Assembly (NCBI RefSeq): GCF_000383595.1
Contig: NZ_KB911581.1
Location: 5,787,519-5,851,518, forward strand
DNA from: Streptomyces bottropensis ATCC 25435
GTDB lineage: Bacteria > Actinomycetota > Actinomycetes > Streptomycetales > Streptomycetaceae
Length of the DNA stretch: 64,000 bases
Reading direction: 5' to 3'
Shown here: positions 32,827-41,818 of the stretch, one piece after another
Numbering within the stretch: the first letter of the stretch is position 1
Layout: each line of letters begins with the position of its first letter
Notes under the pieces: model-generated
What the model was told of the DNA's origin: nothing
Seen by the model: only the letters and a program-made list of their open reading frames with translations
Databases searched by the model: none
Made by a program: the position numbers and the translations under genes

Positions 32827-33945
32827 TCAATCCTTCGTCCGCGCCACCTCGGTCACGGTTTGGACTCCTCTGGCGACCGCGAGCCTCGCCGCGCCCACCA
32901 CGGTACCGAGATCGCCGACCTGGCTGCTGACCACTTCGGTGGGCCAGCTCAGCCGCTCCAGCTCGGCCCGCACACCGGGCAGGAGCTGCGGAAACGCGCC
33001 GGTACTGCCGCCGAGGACGAGCAGCCCCGGGTCCAGTACGGCGGTCACCGCGGCGGCCAGCCGGCCCACGTCCACCGCGTGCCGGTCGACGATCGCGCGG
33101 GCCGGGGCGCAGCCCTGTCCGGCCAGCGAAAAAAGCCGATCTACGGTACGAGGGCATGAATCGCCGGTTTCCGGCCAGGCCTCGGCGGCCCGGCGCAGCA
33201 GCGAGCGGGCGCCGATGTACTCCTCCAGGGCCTCGTGGCGGGGCTCCAGGTCGTCGTTCCAGGGGTAGGGCAGCCGGGCGAGCTCTCCGGCCGCCCCGTT
33301 CGCCCCGGCCAGCACCTGGCCTCCCACCACGATGCCCAGACCGACACCGACACCGATCCGCAGATAGCCGAAGGTGTTCCGGCCGCGCGCCGCGCCCTCG
33401 TGGAGTTCGGCGAGCGCGGCGCAGTTGACGTTGTTCTCCAGATGGACGGGCACCCCGGGCGGCAGCGCCACGGCCACCGCGTCGAAGGCGGGCCCCGCCT
33501 TGGCGGTCGCCGGACGCTCGGTGCCCTCCTCGGCGCGCGCGGTGACATCACCGACGGCCACGACGATGGTGCGCAGCGGAGCTCCTGCGGGGAGCGCGCA
33601 CAGCGCTTCGCGCACCGCGTCGGCGGCCCGCTCGCGGGAGCCGGTGCCCTCGGCGAGCAGGGTGCCGTCCAGGGCGCAGACCCGTGCCCGGGTGAGGCTC
33701 GGGCCGAGGTCGACGGCCAGTACGGCGCCGGCGGCCGCGCCGAGGTCGTACACGGCCGCCGACCTGCCGGTTCCGCCGGAGAGCGTGCCGGACCGGGCGA
33801 CGAGACCGGCGGCCTCCAGCTCCGCGACGGCGGTGGAGACGGTCGGCTTGGAAAGCCGCGCCCCGGTCGCCAGTTGGGGGCGGGTGGCGGTGCTCGACGC
33901 GGCCAGTACGGCGAAGACAGCGCGGGCGCTCTCGCTCAGTTGCAT
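32827..33945 (-). CDS. ROK family transcriptional repressor
   Basis: 372 residues. The N-terminal winged helix-turn-helix (about 5-70) reads AVFAVLAASSTATRPQLATGARLSKPTVSTAVAELEAAGLV. The sugar-kinase-like ROK domain follows (AVLAVDLGPSLTRARVCALDGT; ENNVNCAALAELHEGAARGRNTFGYLRIGVGVG). The usual zinc-binding ROK cysteines (CxCGxxGC) are not seen. The segment where they belong reads LPYPWNDDLEPRHEALEEYIG, so this is a zinc-less, regulatory ROK. Start ATG 33945 has GGGGAG just upstream. It probably represses the ABC/heparinase operon and the divergent kinase. Confidence 0.9.
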   Translation of the reverse strand: MQLSESARAVFAVLAASSTATRPQLATGARLSKPTVSTAVAELEAAGLVARSGTLSGGTGRSAAVYDLGAAAGAVLAVDLGPSLTRARVCALDGTLLAEGTGSRERAADAVREALCALPAGAPLRTIVVAVGDVTARAEEGTERPATAKAGPAFDAVAVALPPGVPVHLENNVNCAALAELHEGAARGRNTFGYLRIGVGVGLGIVVGGQVLAGANGAAGELARLPYPWNDDLEPRHEALEEYIGARSLLRRAAEAWPETGDSCPRTVDRLFSLAGQGCAPARAIVDRHAVDVGRLAAAVTAVLDPGLLVLGGSTGAFPQLLPGVRAELERLSWPTEVVSSQVGDLGTVVGAARLAVARGVQTVTEVARTKD

Positions 33946-34031
33946 GCTCTCCCCAGTCGTGCCAGTCGTGCCGCGATCTTCCGGCCGCACGGTCGTGCGG
34001 TATCCGGGTCCGAACCCTTGACGCACCCTTA

Positions 34032-34055
34032 TTCGTTAGTTAATTTCCTAACGAA
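34032..34055. promoter_or_regulatory. Inverted repeat operator TTCGTTAG-N8-CTAACGAA
   Basis: Perfect 8-bp arms with an AT-rich 8-base centre (TTAATTTC), placed between the divergent ROK gene and the BadF-type kinase gene. It is 86 bases upstream of the ROK start. The GTTAG/CTAAC arms are similar to operators of other ROK repressors (XylR-like TTAGTT/AACTAA), so autorepression and control of the kinase are likely. Confidence 0.7.
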
Positions 34056-34206
34056 GTCAAGCGGTACTCGCCTACCGCGCCGCCAGAGGCCCGTCCCGGG
34101 GCTTCCCTAGCACCCCAACAGCACCCCACAGCCCCTGTGGGTCCAGGCACGGTTTCGCCCAGCCGTCGCTGCGCCATCGCAACGCAACGACGAAGGAGGA
34201 GTCTCC

Positions 34207-35121
34207 GTGCAGGACTCCGGACCGGTCGCGGTCGGTATCGACGTGGGCGGCACCAAGACCCATCTCCGTGCTGTCACGGGGACGGACACCGTCGCCGACC
34301 ACGTCCGTACGAGCCGCGGCTGGCGGCCGCACGACCCGGCGGCCGCGACCGCTTGGCTGGCCACGCTGGTCGAGGAGGCGCTGCCCGCGCGCACCCTCCC
34401 GTCCGCCGTGGCCGTCGGCGCGCACGCCTGCGAGACCCCCCGGCAGTGCGAAGGGATACGTCTCGCCCTCCAGGAACGGCTTCAGGTGCCGTGCCTGGTG
34501 GTGGGCGACGCCGAGCTGCTGGCCCCCGCCGCCGGTTTCGAGCGCGGGGTGGGGCTGGTCGCGGGCACCGGATCGGTGGCCGTCGGCCGGGCCGCCGACG
34601 GCAGGTCCGTGCAGGTCGGCGGCTGGGGGGCGGTCCTCGGCGACGAGGGCGGCGCCGCCGGTCTCGTCCGGGAGGCCGCCCGTGCCGTCTGGGCGGCGCA
34701 CGACCGGGGCGAGGCGCCCGACGCGCTCGCCGAGCGGCTCGTGGCCGCCTTCGCGGTGAGCGAGGTCCCGGCTCTCGGCGGGGCACTGGAAGCGGCCACG
34801 GACGTGTCCGCCGACTGGGGCCGGCACGCGCCCGTGGTGTTCGAGGCCGCCGAGGAGGGCTCTCTCCTCGCCCGCCGGGTGATCGCCGACGGGGGCCGCG
34901 CACTCGCCTCGCTCGTGGCACGGCTCGACGCCCGCGGGGTCGCCGTGGACGACGTGGTGGTGGCCGGCGGGACGATCCTCGCCAGGCCCGCCCTGTACTC
35001 CGCATTCGCCGAAGCACTGCTCGACGTTGTACCGTCCGCGCGACCGCACATGCTCCAAGTGCCGCCGGTCGTAGGGGCGTTGGCACTCTCACGCACTCTC
35101 CTCCGACCGGCCATGCGCTGA
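34207..35121 (+). CDS. BadF/BadG-type ATPase, probable N-acetylglucosamine-type sugar kinase
   Basis: 304 residues of the acetate-kinase/Hsp70-fold superfamily. The phosphate-1 motif is VAVGIDVGGTKTHLRAVTG. The adenosine region is GLVAGTGSVAVGRAADGRSVQVGGWGAVLGDEGG, which matches N-acetylglucosamine kinase-like BadF proteins. The phosphate-2-like segment is VVVAGGTILARP. GTG 34207 has a strong AAGGAGGAG site. It is divergent from the ROK repressor across the inverted-repeat operator, so it likely phosphorylates the sugar released by the neighbouring transporter and lyase. Amino sugar is the best guess from the family. Confidence 0.82.
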   Translation: MQDSGPVAVGIDVGGTKTHLRAVTGTDTVADHVRTSRGWRPHDPAAATAWLATLVEEALPARTLPSAVAVGAHACETPRQCEGIRLALQERLQVPCLVVGDAELLAPAAGFERGVGLVAGTGSVAVGRAADGRSVQVGGWGAVLGDEGGAAGLVREAARAVWAAHDRGEAPDALAERLVAAFAVSEVPALGGALEAATDVSADWGRHAPVVFEAAEEGSLLARRVIADGGRALASLVARLDARGVAVDDVVVAGGTILARPALYSAFAEALLDVVPSARPHMLQVPPVVGALALSRTLLRPAMR

Positions 35122-35126
35122 TCACC

Positions 35127-35145
35127 GTCCGGTCGCCGACCGGAC
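35127..35145. terminator. Hairpin after the sugar kinase gene
   Basis: 8-bp perfect stem GTCCGGTC / GACCGGAC with loop GCC, five bases after the kinase stop codon. It separates the kinase from the phosphatase gene. Confidence 0.65.
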
Positions 35146-35217
35146 ATCGACCGGTCATGCGTCACCCTCACGCTCAGCCCGCACCCGATCACCACCTCGC
35201 GAAAGGAGCGGCGCTCC

Positions 35218-37122
35218 ATGCCGTCATCCGCCGGGCACCACTCGCTCGACCGCCGTGTCTTCCTCAGGAACTCCCTCGGCGTGTCGGCCGGCCTGATCGC
35301 CGCTCCGACCCTCACGAGCCTGTGGCAGGCCCCCGAGGCCAAGGCCGCCACCGCGTTCGCCGCGTTCGTCGACGACTACTCCACCAACACCACGGCGAAC
35401 CAGACCGCCGAGACCAACGCCGTGGTCCGCGCGCTCGGCGGCTTCGCCGAGATATGGAAGACGGGCGGCGCCTGGAACACGGGCACCCCGCTGCTGCCGG
35501 AGATCCTGCGCGACAACATGCGCTACTGCGCGCGTCTGACCGGCCGCCGCACCGAGGCCCAGGCCCGCGAGGCGTTCGTCTACGACCGCCAGCACCAGAG
35601 CTACGCCATGATCGGCGGGCTCGGCCCGCTGGCCGACCTGTACCGCTCCGGCGCCAAGGCGGTCACCTCGATCACCGCCGCCCCCGACGGCATCCCCGCG
35701 ACCAAGATCAACGACGCGGTCCCCGCCGGCGCGCCCGCCGGCTCCGCGCTGGGCGCCGGCTCGTACGACTCGGACCTCGGCCTGGTGGCCAAGCTCGTCG
35801 ACACCGTGCGCGGCGACTTCACCTCCAGCAACCCGGCCAAGTTCACCTTCCAGTACCCGCGGCCGTGGCGGATGAACGAGGACAGCGAGGTCGTCGACAC
35901 CGGCGAGAAGGACGCGCTCGGGTACCCGGTCTACGACTCCGACGTCGTCGTCGTGACGCAGCTGCTGCGCCAGCGCAGCGAGGTCCCGGCCGAGGACGGC
36001 GGTTTCCCCAGCGGCCACACCAACGCCTTCCACCTGGCGGCCCTGGCGTACGCGTACGCGGTCCCGGAGCGCTTCCAGGAGATCATCACCCGTGCCTTCG
36101 AGCTGAGCCACACCCGGATCATGTCCGGCATGCACTCCACGGTCGACGTCATGGGCGGCCGGATCATGGCCACCGCGCTGGCCGCCGCCGTGCTGCACAA
36201 GCCGGGGAACACCGCGCTCAAGGCCGCCGCGCGCAAGCAGGCCGCCGAGTACTTCCAGGCGAGGACCGGCACCACCGCCGACACGCTGTTCGCCTACGCG
36301 CACTCCGACGCGGGCGACCGGTACGCCGACCGCGGGGCCAACGCCCGTCTGGTCGAGCCGAAGCTGACGTACGTGCTGCGCCGGCGCGGTGACTCCGTCG
36401 GCATGACCGTGCCCAAGGGCGCCGAGGTCCTGCTGGAGACGCGTCTGCCGTACCTCGACGCGGCGCAGCGGCGCGAGGTGCTGCGCACGACCGCGCTGCC
36501 CTCCGGGTACGTCCTGCTGGACGGCTGGGAGCAGTGGGGCCGGCTCAACCTGTTCGCGGCGGCGGACGGCTACGGCGCCTTCGACACGGACGTCACCGTC
36601 ACGCTGGACGCCGCGCTCGGCGGTTTCGCCGCGGCCGACGCCTGGCGCAACGACATCGACGGCAAGGGCGGTCTCGTCAAGCGGGGCAGCGGCACGCTGA
36701 CGCTGACCGGCGCCAACCGGTACAAGGGTGACACCGTCGTGGAGGCCGGTGTGCTCGCGGCCGGCTCCGAGGAGGCCCTCGGCCGCGGTGACGTCCGGGT
36801 GAAGGACGGCACGCTGGCCATCGGCGGGCGGTCCGTGCGCGTTCGCGGCGACTACACGCAGGCCGGTGTCCTCGACGTGACGCTGGACCGGGGCACCGGC
36901 CCGGCCCTCGACGTGGACCGGCGCGCGGTCCTGGAGCGGGGCAGCAAGCTGGTGGTCCGCTTCGACGCCGCGCAGGCGCCGCGTTCGGGCGACACGGTGG
37001 CGGTCATCGGGGCGCGGTCCGTGCAGGGCCGGTTCGCCGAGGTCTCCGTGGCCGTCGAGGGCTGGACGGCCGAGCAGGTCTTCACGGCGCACGGCGTGTC
37101 GGTCCACCTGCGGAAGAAGTAA
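35218..37122 (+). CDS. Secreted PAP2/vanadium-haloperoxidase-fold phosphatase with beta-strand-repeat tail
   Basis: 634 residues. A Tat signal (LDRRVFLRNSLGVSAGLIAAP) ends near AEAKA-AT. All three acid phosphatase motifs are present: KFTFQYPRP (K-x6-RP), FPSGH, and SHTRIMSGMHSTVD (S/R...H-x3-D). This points to a class A non-specific phosphatase or phosphatidate/haloperoxidase-type fold, working outside the cell. After about residue 470 comes an autotransporter-associated beta-strand repeat (GGLVKRGSGTLTLTGANRYKG, then GDTVVEAGVLAAGS), followed by a beta-helix-like tail. ATG 35218 has GAAAGGAG upstream. It is probably monocistronic. Confidence 0.9.
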   Translation: MPSSAGHHSLDRRVFLRNSLGVSAGLIAAPTLTSLWQAPEAKAATAFAAFVDDYSTNTTANQTAETNAVVRALGGFAEIWKTGGAWNTGTPLLPEILRDNMRYCARLTGRRTEAQAREAFVYDRQHQSYAMIGGLGPLADLYRSGAKAVTSITAAPDGIPATKINDAVPAGAPAGSALGAGSYDSDLGLVAKLVDTVRGDFTSSNPAKFTFQYPRPWRMNEDSEVVDTGEKDALGYPVYDSDVVVVTQLLRQRSEVPAEDGGFPSGHTNAFHLAALAYAYAVPERFQEIITRAFELSHTRIMSGMHSTVDVMGGRIMATALAAAVLHKPGNTALKAAARKQAAEYFQARTGTTADTLFAYAHSDAGDRYADRGANARLVEPKLTYVLRRRGDSVGMTVPKGAEVLLETRLPYLDAAQRREVLRTTALPSGYVLLDGWEQWGRLNLFAAADGYGAFDTDVTVTLDAALGGFAAADAWRNDIDGKGGLVKRGSGTLTLTGANRYKGDTVVEAGVLAAGSEEALGRGDVRVKDGTLAIGGRSVRVRGDYTQAGVLDVTLDRGTGPALDVDRRAVLERGSKLVVRFDAAQAPRSGDTVAVIGARSVQGRFAEVSVAVEGWTAEQVFTAHGVSVHLRKK

Positions 37123-37127
37123 CCCCA

Positions 37128-37179
37128 CCGTGAACGGCTGTCGGGGGTGGCGCGAGCCGCCCCCGACAGCCGTTCACGG
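37128..37179. terminator. Very strong bidirectional hairpin (20-bp stem)
   Basis: A perfect 20-bp inverted repeat (37128-37147 and 37160-37179) with a 12-base loop. The left arm begins five bases after the phosphatase stop. The right arm covers the stop codon of the convergent PP2C phosphatase gene (37174-37176), so it is shared by both. Confidence 0.9.
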
Positions 37180-39564
37180 GCTCGGCGGCAGGGCCTGCTC
37201 GGCCCAGATGGTCTTGCCCGCGCCGCTCGGGCGGCTGCCCCAGCGGTCGGTGAGCTGGGCGACGAGGAGCAGACCGCGGCCCCCCTCGTCGAAGCTGCGG
37301 GCCCGGCGCAGATGGGGCGAGGTGCTGCTGGCGTCGGAGACCTCGCAGATGAGGGCGCGGTCGCGGATCAGGCGCAGCTGGATGGGGGCGCCGCCGTAGC
37401 GGATGGCGTTGGTGACCAGTTCGCTGACCACGAGTTCGGTGACGAAGACGGCCTCCTCCAGCCCCCAGCGGGTGAGCTGGTCGGTGGCCAGCTTGCGCGC
37501 GCCGGCGACCAGCGCCGGATCGTCGGTCAGGTTCCACACGGCCACCTGTTCCGCGTCGAGGGCGCGGGTGCGGGCGAGCAGCAGGGCCACGTCGTCGCCC
37601 GGGGTCTGCGGCAGCAGCGCCTTCAGCACGGTGTCGCAGGCGCTCTCCAGACTGCCCACCGGCCCTCGCAGCGCGGCGCACAGGGCGGCGGTGCCCGTGT
37701 CGATGTCGCGGTCGCGGGCCTCGACCAGACCGTCGGTGTAGAGGGCGAGGACGGATCCCTCGGGCAGCGCCAGTTCCGTCGCCTCGAACGGGAGTCCGCC
37801 GACGCCGAGCATCGGTCCCGCCACCACCTCCACGACCTCCACGCCGCCGTCGGGCCGCACCACCACGGGCGGCACATGCCCGGCCGAGGCGATCGTGCAG
37901 CTGCGGTCCACCGGGTCGTACACCGCGTACAGGCAGGTCGCGCCGATCTCCCCCTCGCCCGTGCCGTCACCGGCGGCCAGGTGCTCCACGAGGTCGTCGA
38001 GGTGGGTGAGCAGTTCGTCGGGCGGCAGGTCGACGTCGGCGAGCGCCCACACGGCGGTGCGCAGCCGGCCCATGGTGACGGAGGCCTGGATGCCGTGCCC
38101 GACGACGTCCCCGACGACCAGCGCCACCCGGGTCCCGGACAGCGGGATCACGTCGAACCAGTCGCCGCCCACCCCGGCCTGCGACAGCGCGGGCAGATAG
38201 CGGGAGGCGAACTCCACGGCCGCCTGTCCGGCGACCGTCTTCGGCAGCAGGCTGCGCTGCAGCGCCAGCGCGGTCGTCCGCTCCTTGGTGTAGCGGCGGG
38301 CGTTGTCGACGCAGATCGCCGCCCGGCTGCACAGCTCCTCCGCGAGCGACACGTCCTCCCGGTCGAAGGCGTCGGGGTGCTCGGGGGTCAGGAGCCGCAC
38401 GAAGACGGCCACCCCGAGCGTGGTGCCCCGCGCGACCAGCGGCACGGCCATCAGCGACAGGTCGTTGTCCTCGGCCTCCCGGAGCTTGCGGGAGCGGGCA
38501 CCGTGCCGTGCGAACCACTCGTCGAGGGAGCCGTCGCCGGTGCCGGTGAGCACGGGCTCACCGGTGAGCAGGGCGCGGGCGGGCGGCGAGGAAGGGGGAT
38601 AGACGTCGGCGGAGCCCTGGGCGATCGCCGCCTCCGGGACACCGGGCGTGGGCGATCGGTGAGCGGCCCGGCTCAGTCGGACACCGCCGCCCAGGGGGTT
38701 CATCTCGGGTTCCTCGCCCCGCAGCACGGACTCCAGGAGGTCGACGCTGGCGAAGTCGGCGAGCCGGGGCACGACCAGCTCGGCGAGTTCGCGGGCGGTC
38801 TGGACGACGTCGAGCCTGGTGCCGATGGACCCGGCGGCCTCGTTCAGCAGGGCGAGGCGCTGGCGGGCCGCGAACTGCTCGCTGCTGTCGAACGCGGCGA
38901 GCGCGGTGCCGATCAGCCGGCCGGAGTCGTCCCGGACCGGCCACATCTCGGAGGTCCAGGCGTGCATGCGCCGACCGGAGGGCGACCGGGTCCAGCTTTC
39001 GTAGCGGACCGGCCGCCCGGTCTCCACCACCATCTCCAGGTGGCGCAGGAAGCCCTGGCTGTGCTCGGCGTCCTCCACGGTGTCGGGGAAGTACCGGTGC
39101 CGGAACTCCTCCTCCGGCCGGCCCATGACCTGGCACGCCCAGTCGTTCATCCGCAGATAGCGCTGCCCGGTGTCGAAGACGGACATGGACATCGAGGCCT
39201 GGGCGAAGGCCAGCTCGCCGAGACCGCGCTCGGCCCGGTCGGGCGCGGCCTTGACGACGAACCGCCGCTGCTCGCCCTCCCCGGCCCACAGGGGGCAGAT
39301 CCGCAGCGCCACCTTCCGCGGCCGCCCGTCCCGGTAGCGCAGGTCCACCACCGCGTCGCGGTGTGCCAGCAGCATCCGCCGGACCGCCGCCGCGTCCCCG
39401 TCGAGGAGGTCCGCCGCCGGCTTGCCGGTCACGTCCCCGGCGGCGTACCCCGTGAGCCGCCGGGCCCCTTCGCTCCAGCCCACGACGAGGCCGCGCGCGT
39501 CGACCACCGCCATCGCCTCACCGGCCGTGGCAGCCCGCGAGACACCGGACCCCTTCGTCACCAT
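37174..39564 (-). CDS. PAS-GAF-PP2C(SpoIIE)-HATPase regulatory phosphatase
   Basis: 796 residues and soluble. Order: a PAS domain (about 10-105, VVDARGLVVGWSEGARRLTGY), a second PAS (about 110-235), a GAF (about 245-425), a PP2C/SpoIIE phosphatase (about 440-660) with metal motifs VGGDWFDVIPL, VGDVVGHGI and YTDGLVEARD, and a C-terminal anti-sigma-type HATPase (about 670-790) with FVTELVVSELVTNAIRYGG. Such Streptomyces proteins both phosphorylate (HATPase) and dephosphorylate anti-sigma antagonists in SigB-like partner switching. No sigma or antagonist gene adjoins, so its partner is elsewhere. Start ATG 39564. The stop lies in the shared terminator. Confidence 0.9.
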   Translation of the reverse strand: MVTKGSGVSRAATAGEAMAVVDARGLVVGWSEGARRLTGYAAGDVTGKPAADLLDGDAAAVRRMLLAHRDAVVDLRYRDGRPRKVALRICPLWAGEGEQRRFVVKAAPDRAERGLGELAFAQASMSMSVFDTGQRYLRMNDWACQVMGRPEEEFRHRYFPDTVEDAEHSQGFLRHLEMVVETGRPVRYESWTRSPSGRRMHAWTSEMWPVRDDSGRLIGTALAAFDSSEQFAARQRLALLNEAAGSIGTRLDVVQTARELAELVVPRLADFASVDLLESVLRGEEPEMNPLGGGVRLSRAAHRSPTPGVPEAAIAQGSADVYPPSSPPARALLTGEPVLTGTGDGSLDEWFARHGARSRKLREAEDNDLSLMAVPLVARGTTLGVAVFVRLLTPEHPDAFDREDVSLAEELCSRAAICVDNARRYTKERTTALALQRSLLPKTVAGQAAVEFASRYLPALSQAGVGGDWFDVIPLSGTRVALVVGDVVGHGIQASVTMGRLRTAVWALADVDLPPDELLTHLDDLVEHLAAGDGTGEGEIGATCLYAVYDPVDRSCTIASAGHVPPVVVRPDGGVEVVEVVAGPMLGVGGLPFEATELALPEGSVLALYTDGLVEARDRDIDTGTAALCAALRGPVGSLESACDTVLKALLPQTPGDDVALLLARTRALDAEQVAVWNLTDDPALVAGARKLATDQLTRWGLEEAVFVTELVVSELVTNAIRYGGAPIQLRLIRDRALICEVSDASSTSPHLRRARSFDEGGRGLLLVAQLTDRWGSRPSGAGKTIWAEQALPPSP

Positions 39565-39653
39565 ATGGCCAGGATGGTCCGTCCGAGGCGGGGCAACAAC
39601 CCGGATCCGCCCGTGACGTACCGGGTGCGCGGCCCCGCCTCGGCCGCACGGGG

Positions 39654-40460
39654 CTAGAGGGCGGTACGGGACTCCAGGTCCTGGCGGGTGTCGTTGCCGT
39701 AGACGCCCGTTTCGTCCCCCCGGATGCCGTACCAGAGCTGGAAGCGGGCCACCGCCTCTTTCAGTACGCCGTCGTACCGGCCCGAGGTGGAGCCGCCCGC
39801 GTACACGTCGGGGATACGGAGCAGCCGCTGCTGGAGTTCGGAGACCTGGGGGCCGCTGTCGCCCTCGCGGAGGGTGCCGGCGCCGTCCGGGTCGACGTCG
39901 CCGTCCGGGGCGGGTGCCGAGGTCGCGGGCGCCGGGGCGGCGGGGGCCGTGGGGGTCGGTTTCGGGGTGACGGTGCGCGCCTCCTTCTCGGTGTCGCCGC
40001 CGGGCAGCAGGAGCGCGGCGGCGAAGCCGAGGAGGGCCGCCGCGCCGACGCCGACGACCACCGCCGCGCGCTTCAGGCCCGGTCCGCCGCCGGCTGCCGC
40101 GCGCCGCCGCTGCCGCTGCCGCCGCTCGGCGCGCGGCGGGACCGTGCCGGAGCCGAAGTCCTCGCCGACCATGACCGGGGGCAGTTCCTCGGTCTCGTAC
40201 TCCACCCGGGGCAGGATCCGCTCGGCGGCGGGCCGCGCCCGCGGTGCGGGCTCGGGCGGTGGCGCCGGAGCGGGCGTCGGCTCGGGTGCCGGCGGCACGG
40301 CGACGGTCTCGTACTCGTCGGGCGCGGGGGCCGCCCCCTTGTACTGCTCGAACTCCCGCAGCAACTCGGCCAGGGCCTCGGTCCGGCGTCGGCGCATGAC
40401 ATACGTCGGCTCGATCGTGGGACGCTTCGTCGTCCGGCCCGGTTCGGGCGGTTTCGACAC
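39654..40460 (-). CDS. Membrane protein with C-terminal peptidoglycan-binding domain
   Basis: 268 residues. The cytoplasmic N-terminus has a basic start and a long proline/glutamate-rich linker (PAPEPTPAPAPPPEPAPRA). It is followed by one membrane helix at about 132-152 (AAVVVGVGAAALLGFAAALLL), another Pro/Ala-rich linker outside the cell and a PG_binding_1 fold at about 198-268 (LREGDSGPQVSELQQRLLRI, RYDGVLKEAVARFQLWYGI). It is a type II membrane protein that probably tethers to the cell wall. The large cytoplasmic part could carry a signal or scaffold role. It lies 76 bases upstream of the kinase gene on the same strand. Confidence 0.82.
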   Translation of the reverse strand: MSKPPEPGRTTKRPTIEPTYVMRRRRTEALAELLREFEQYKGAAPAPDEYETVAVPPAPEPTPAPAPPPEPAPRARPAAERILPRVEYETEELPPVMVGEDFGSGTVPPRAERRQRQRRRAAAGGGPGLKRAAVVVGVGAAALLGFAAALLLPGGDTEKEARTVTPKPTPTAPAAPAPATSAPAPDGDVDPDGAGTLREGDSGPQVSELQQRLLRIPDVYAGGSTSGRYDGVLKEAVARFQLWYGIRGDETGVYGNDTRQDLESRTAL

Positions 40461-40536
40461 GCTGTTCTCCTTCCGTGCACGCGGTCTCCCGCCATCCCCG
40501 AGAGGAGATACGGGAAGCCGGGCCGGGAGGTTCAGC

Positions 40537-41781
40537 TCACCCGGCCGTCACCGGGGCGGCCGGGAGCACGGCGACGGTCTCCCAGCCGGGCCCGTCCTCG
40601 CGCGGCCGGGCCGTGATCCGGCCGCCGAGCGCGGTCACCCGTTCGGTGAGACCGACGAGGCCGAAGCCGCCGCCCCGGGCCGCCTCCGGCAGCCGGGCAC
40701 CGCCGCGCCCGTCGTCGCGCACCGCGACCTCCAGCTCGCCGCGGGCGTAACGGAGGTCGACGGTGACCTCGGTGGCGTCGGCGGCATGACGGCGGACGTT
40801 CGTCAGGGCCTCCTGCACCACGCGGAAGGCGGCGGCCTGCACCTCGTGCGGCAGGTCGGCGGGGACGGTGGGGTCGTGCCACAGAACCGCGCGTCCGTCG
40901 GCCTCGCCGACACCGCCGAAGCCGCGCACCAGTTCGTCGATACCGGCCAGATCCCCGACCGGGCGCCGGTCGGCGGTGCCGCTCTCCTCCTCGTGGTCGC
41001 GCAGGACGCCGACCGTGCGGCGCATCGAGGCCAGCGCCTCGGTCGCGGCCCGCTCGATGCCCGCGAGGACGGGGTCCAGGCGCTCGGGTTCGGTGCCGGC
41101 CATCATCCGCGCGACCTGTGTCTGCACCAGGATCCCGGTGACGTGGTGGGCGACGAAGTCGTGCAGGTCGGCGGCCATCGCGAGGCGCTCCGCCCGGCGG
41201 GTCCCGGAGACGACCCGGGCCCGTCGGTCGTCCAGGGTGCGCAGGTAGGCGGCCACGGCGGCCGCGCTCCCGCCGATGAGCAACAGGACCATGGCGACGC
41301 CGATGAGGCTGGCGTCCGGCTCGGCGGCGTAGTACGGCAGCGGAAGCATGAGCAGGACGAGACCGTCGAGGAGTCCGCAGGCGAGCGCCCAGCCGGGCGG
41401 GCAGGTGCGGATGGCGATCACCATCAGGCACAGCAGCACGGCGGCCTGTCCCGGGCCGAAGCCGCCGGGGTGGTGCGCCACGAGGAGGGTCACCACGTTC
41501 GCCGCGGCGGCGAGGGCGGGTGCGCCGGTGCGTACCTGCGGGGTCAGCCAGGCGGGCCGGCGGCGCGCGGGCCACAGCAGCGCGGCGAGGCCCACGGCCA
41601 CGGCGGACAGGTGCAGCCACAGGTGGTCGGTGTCCTCCAGCGGCAGGATGAGGAGGTCCGAGACACAGGCCAGGAGCAGGGCCACGACGCCGCCGACGGT
41701 GACACAGCCCGGCCGGGCGGGCCGGGCCGGGCGTCCGGTGCCGTCGCCCACGGGTTCCTTGGTGTCGAGCAGGAGGTTCAC
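40537..41781 (-). CDS. NarL-type sensor histidine kinase
   Basis: 414 residues. Five or six membrane helices in the first 180 residues have almost no extracellular loop, like the intramembrane-sensing kinases of antibiotic-resistance systems. The HisKA_3 dimerisation motif is MAADLHDFVAHHVTGILVQTQ, with the phospho-His in DLHD. The HATPase part has RVVQEALTNVRRHA, DDGRGG and GGFGLVGLTERV. The start is GTG 41781, which has no ribosome binding site. A TACTGT sequence seven bases upstream could be the -10 element of a leaderless message. The response regulator gene is on the other strand, at the far end of the exporter operon. Confidence 0.9.
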   Translation of the reverse strand: MNLLLDTKEPVGDGTGRPARPARPGCVTVGGVVALLLACVSDLLILPLEDTDHLWLHLSAVAVGLAALLWPARRRPAWLTPQVRTGAPALAAAANVVTLLVAHHPGGFGPGQAAVLLCLMVIAIRTCPPGWALACGLLDGLVLLMLPLPYYAAEPDASLIGVAMVLLLIGGSAAAVAAYLRTLDDRRARVVSGTRRAERLAMAADLHDFVAHHVTGILVQTQVARMMAGTEPERLDPVLAGIERAATEALASMRRTVGVLRDHEEESGTADRRPVGDLAGIDELVRGFGGVGEADGRAVLWHDPTVPADLPHEVQAAAFRVVQEALTNVRRHAADATEVTVDLRYARGELEVAVRDDGRGGARLPEAARGGGFGLVGLTERVTALGGRITARPREDGPGWETVAVLPAAPVTAG

Positions 41782-41818
41782 GCCCTACACAGTAGGCAGC
41801 CCCGGCGGCAGCCGGATC

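Noticed and set aside
37130..37178. A small RNA from the 20-bp inverted repeat
   Set aside because: It is fully explained as a terminator shared by convergent genes. I see no promoter aimed at it.
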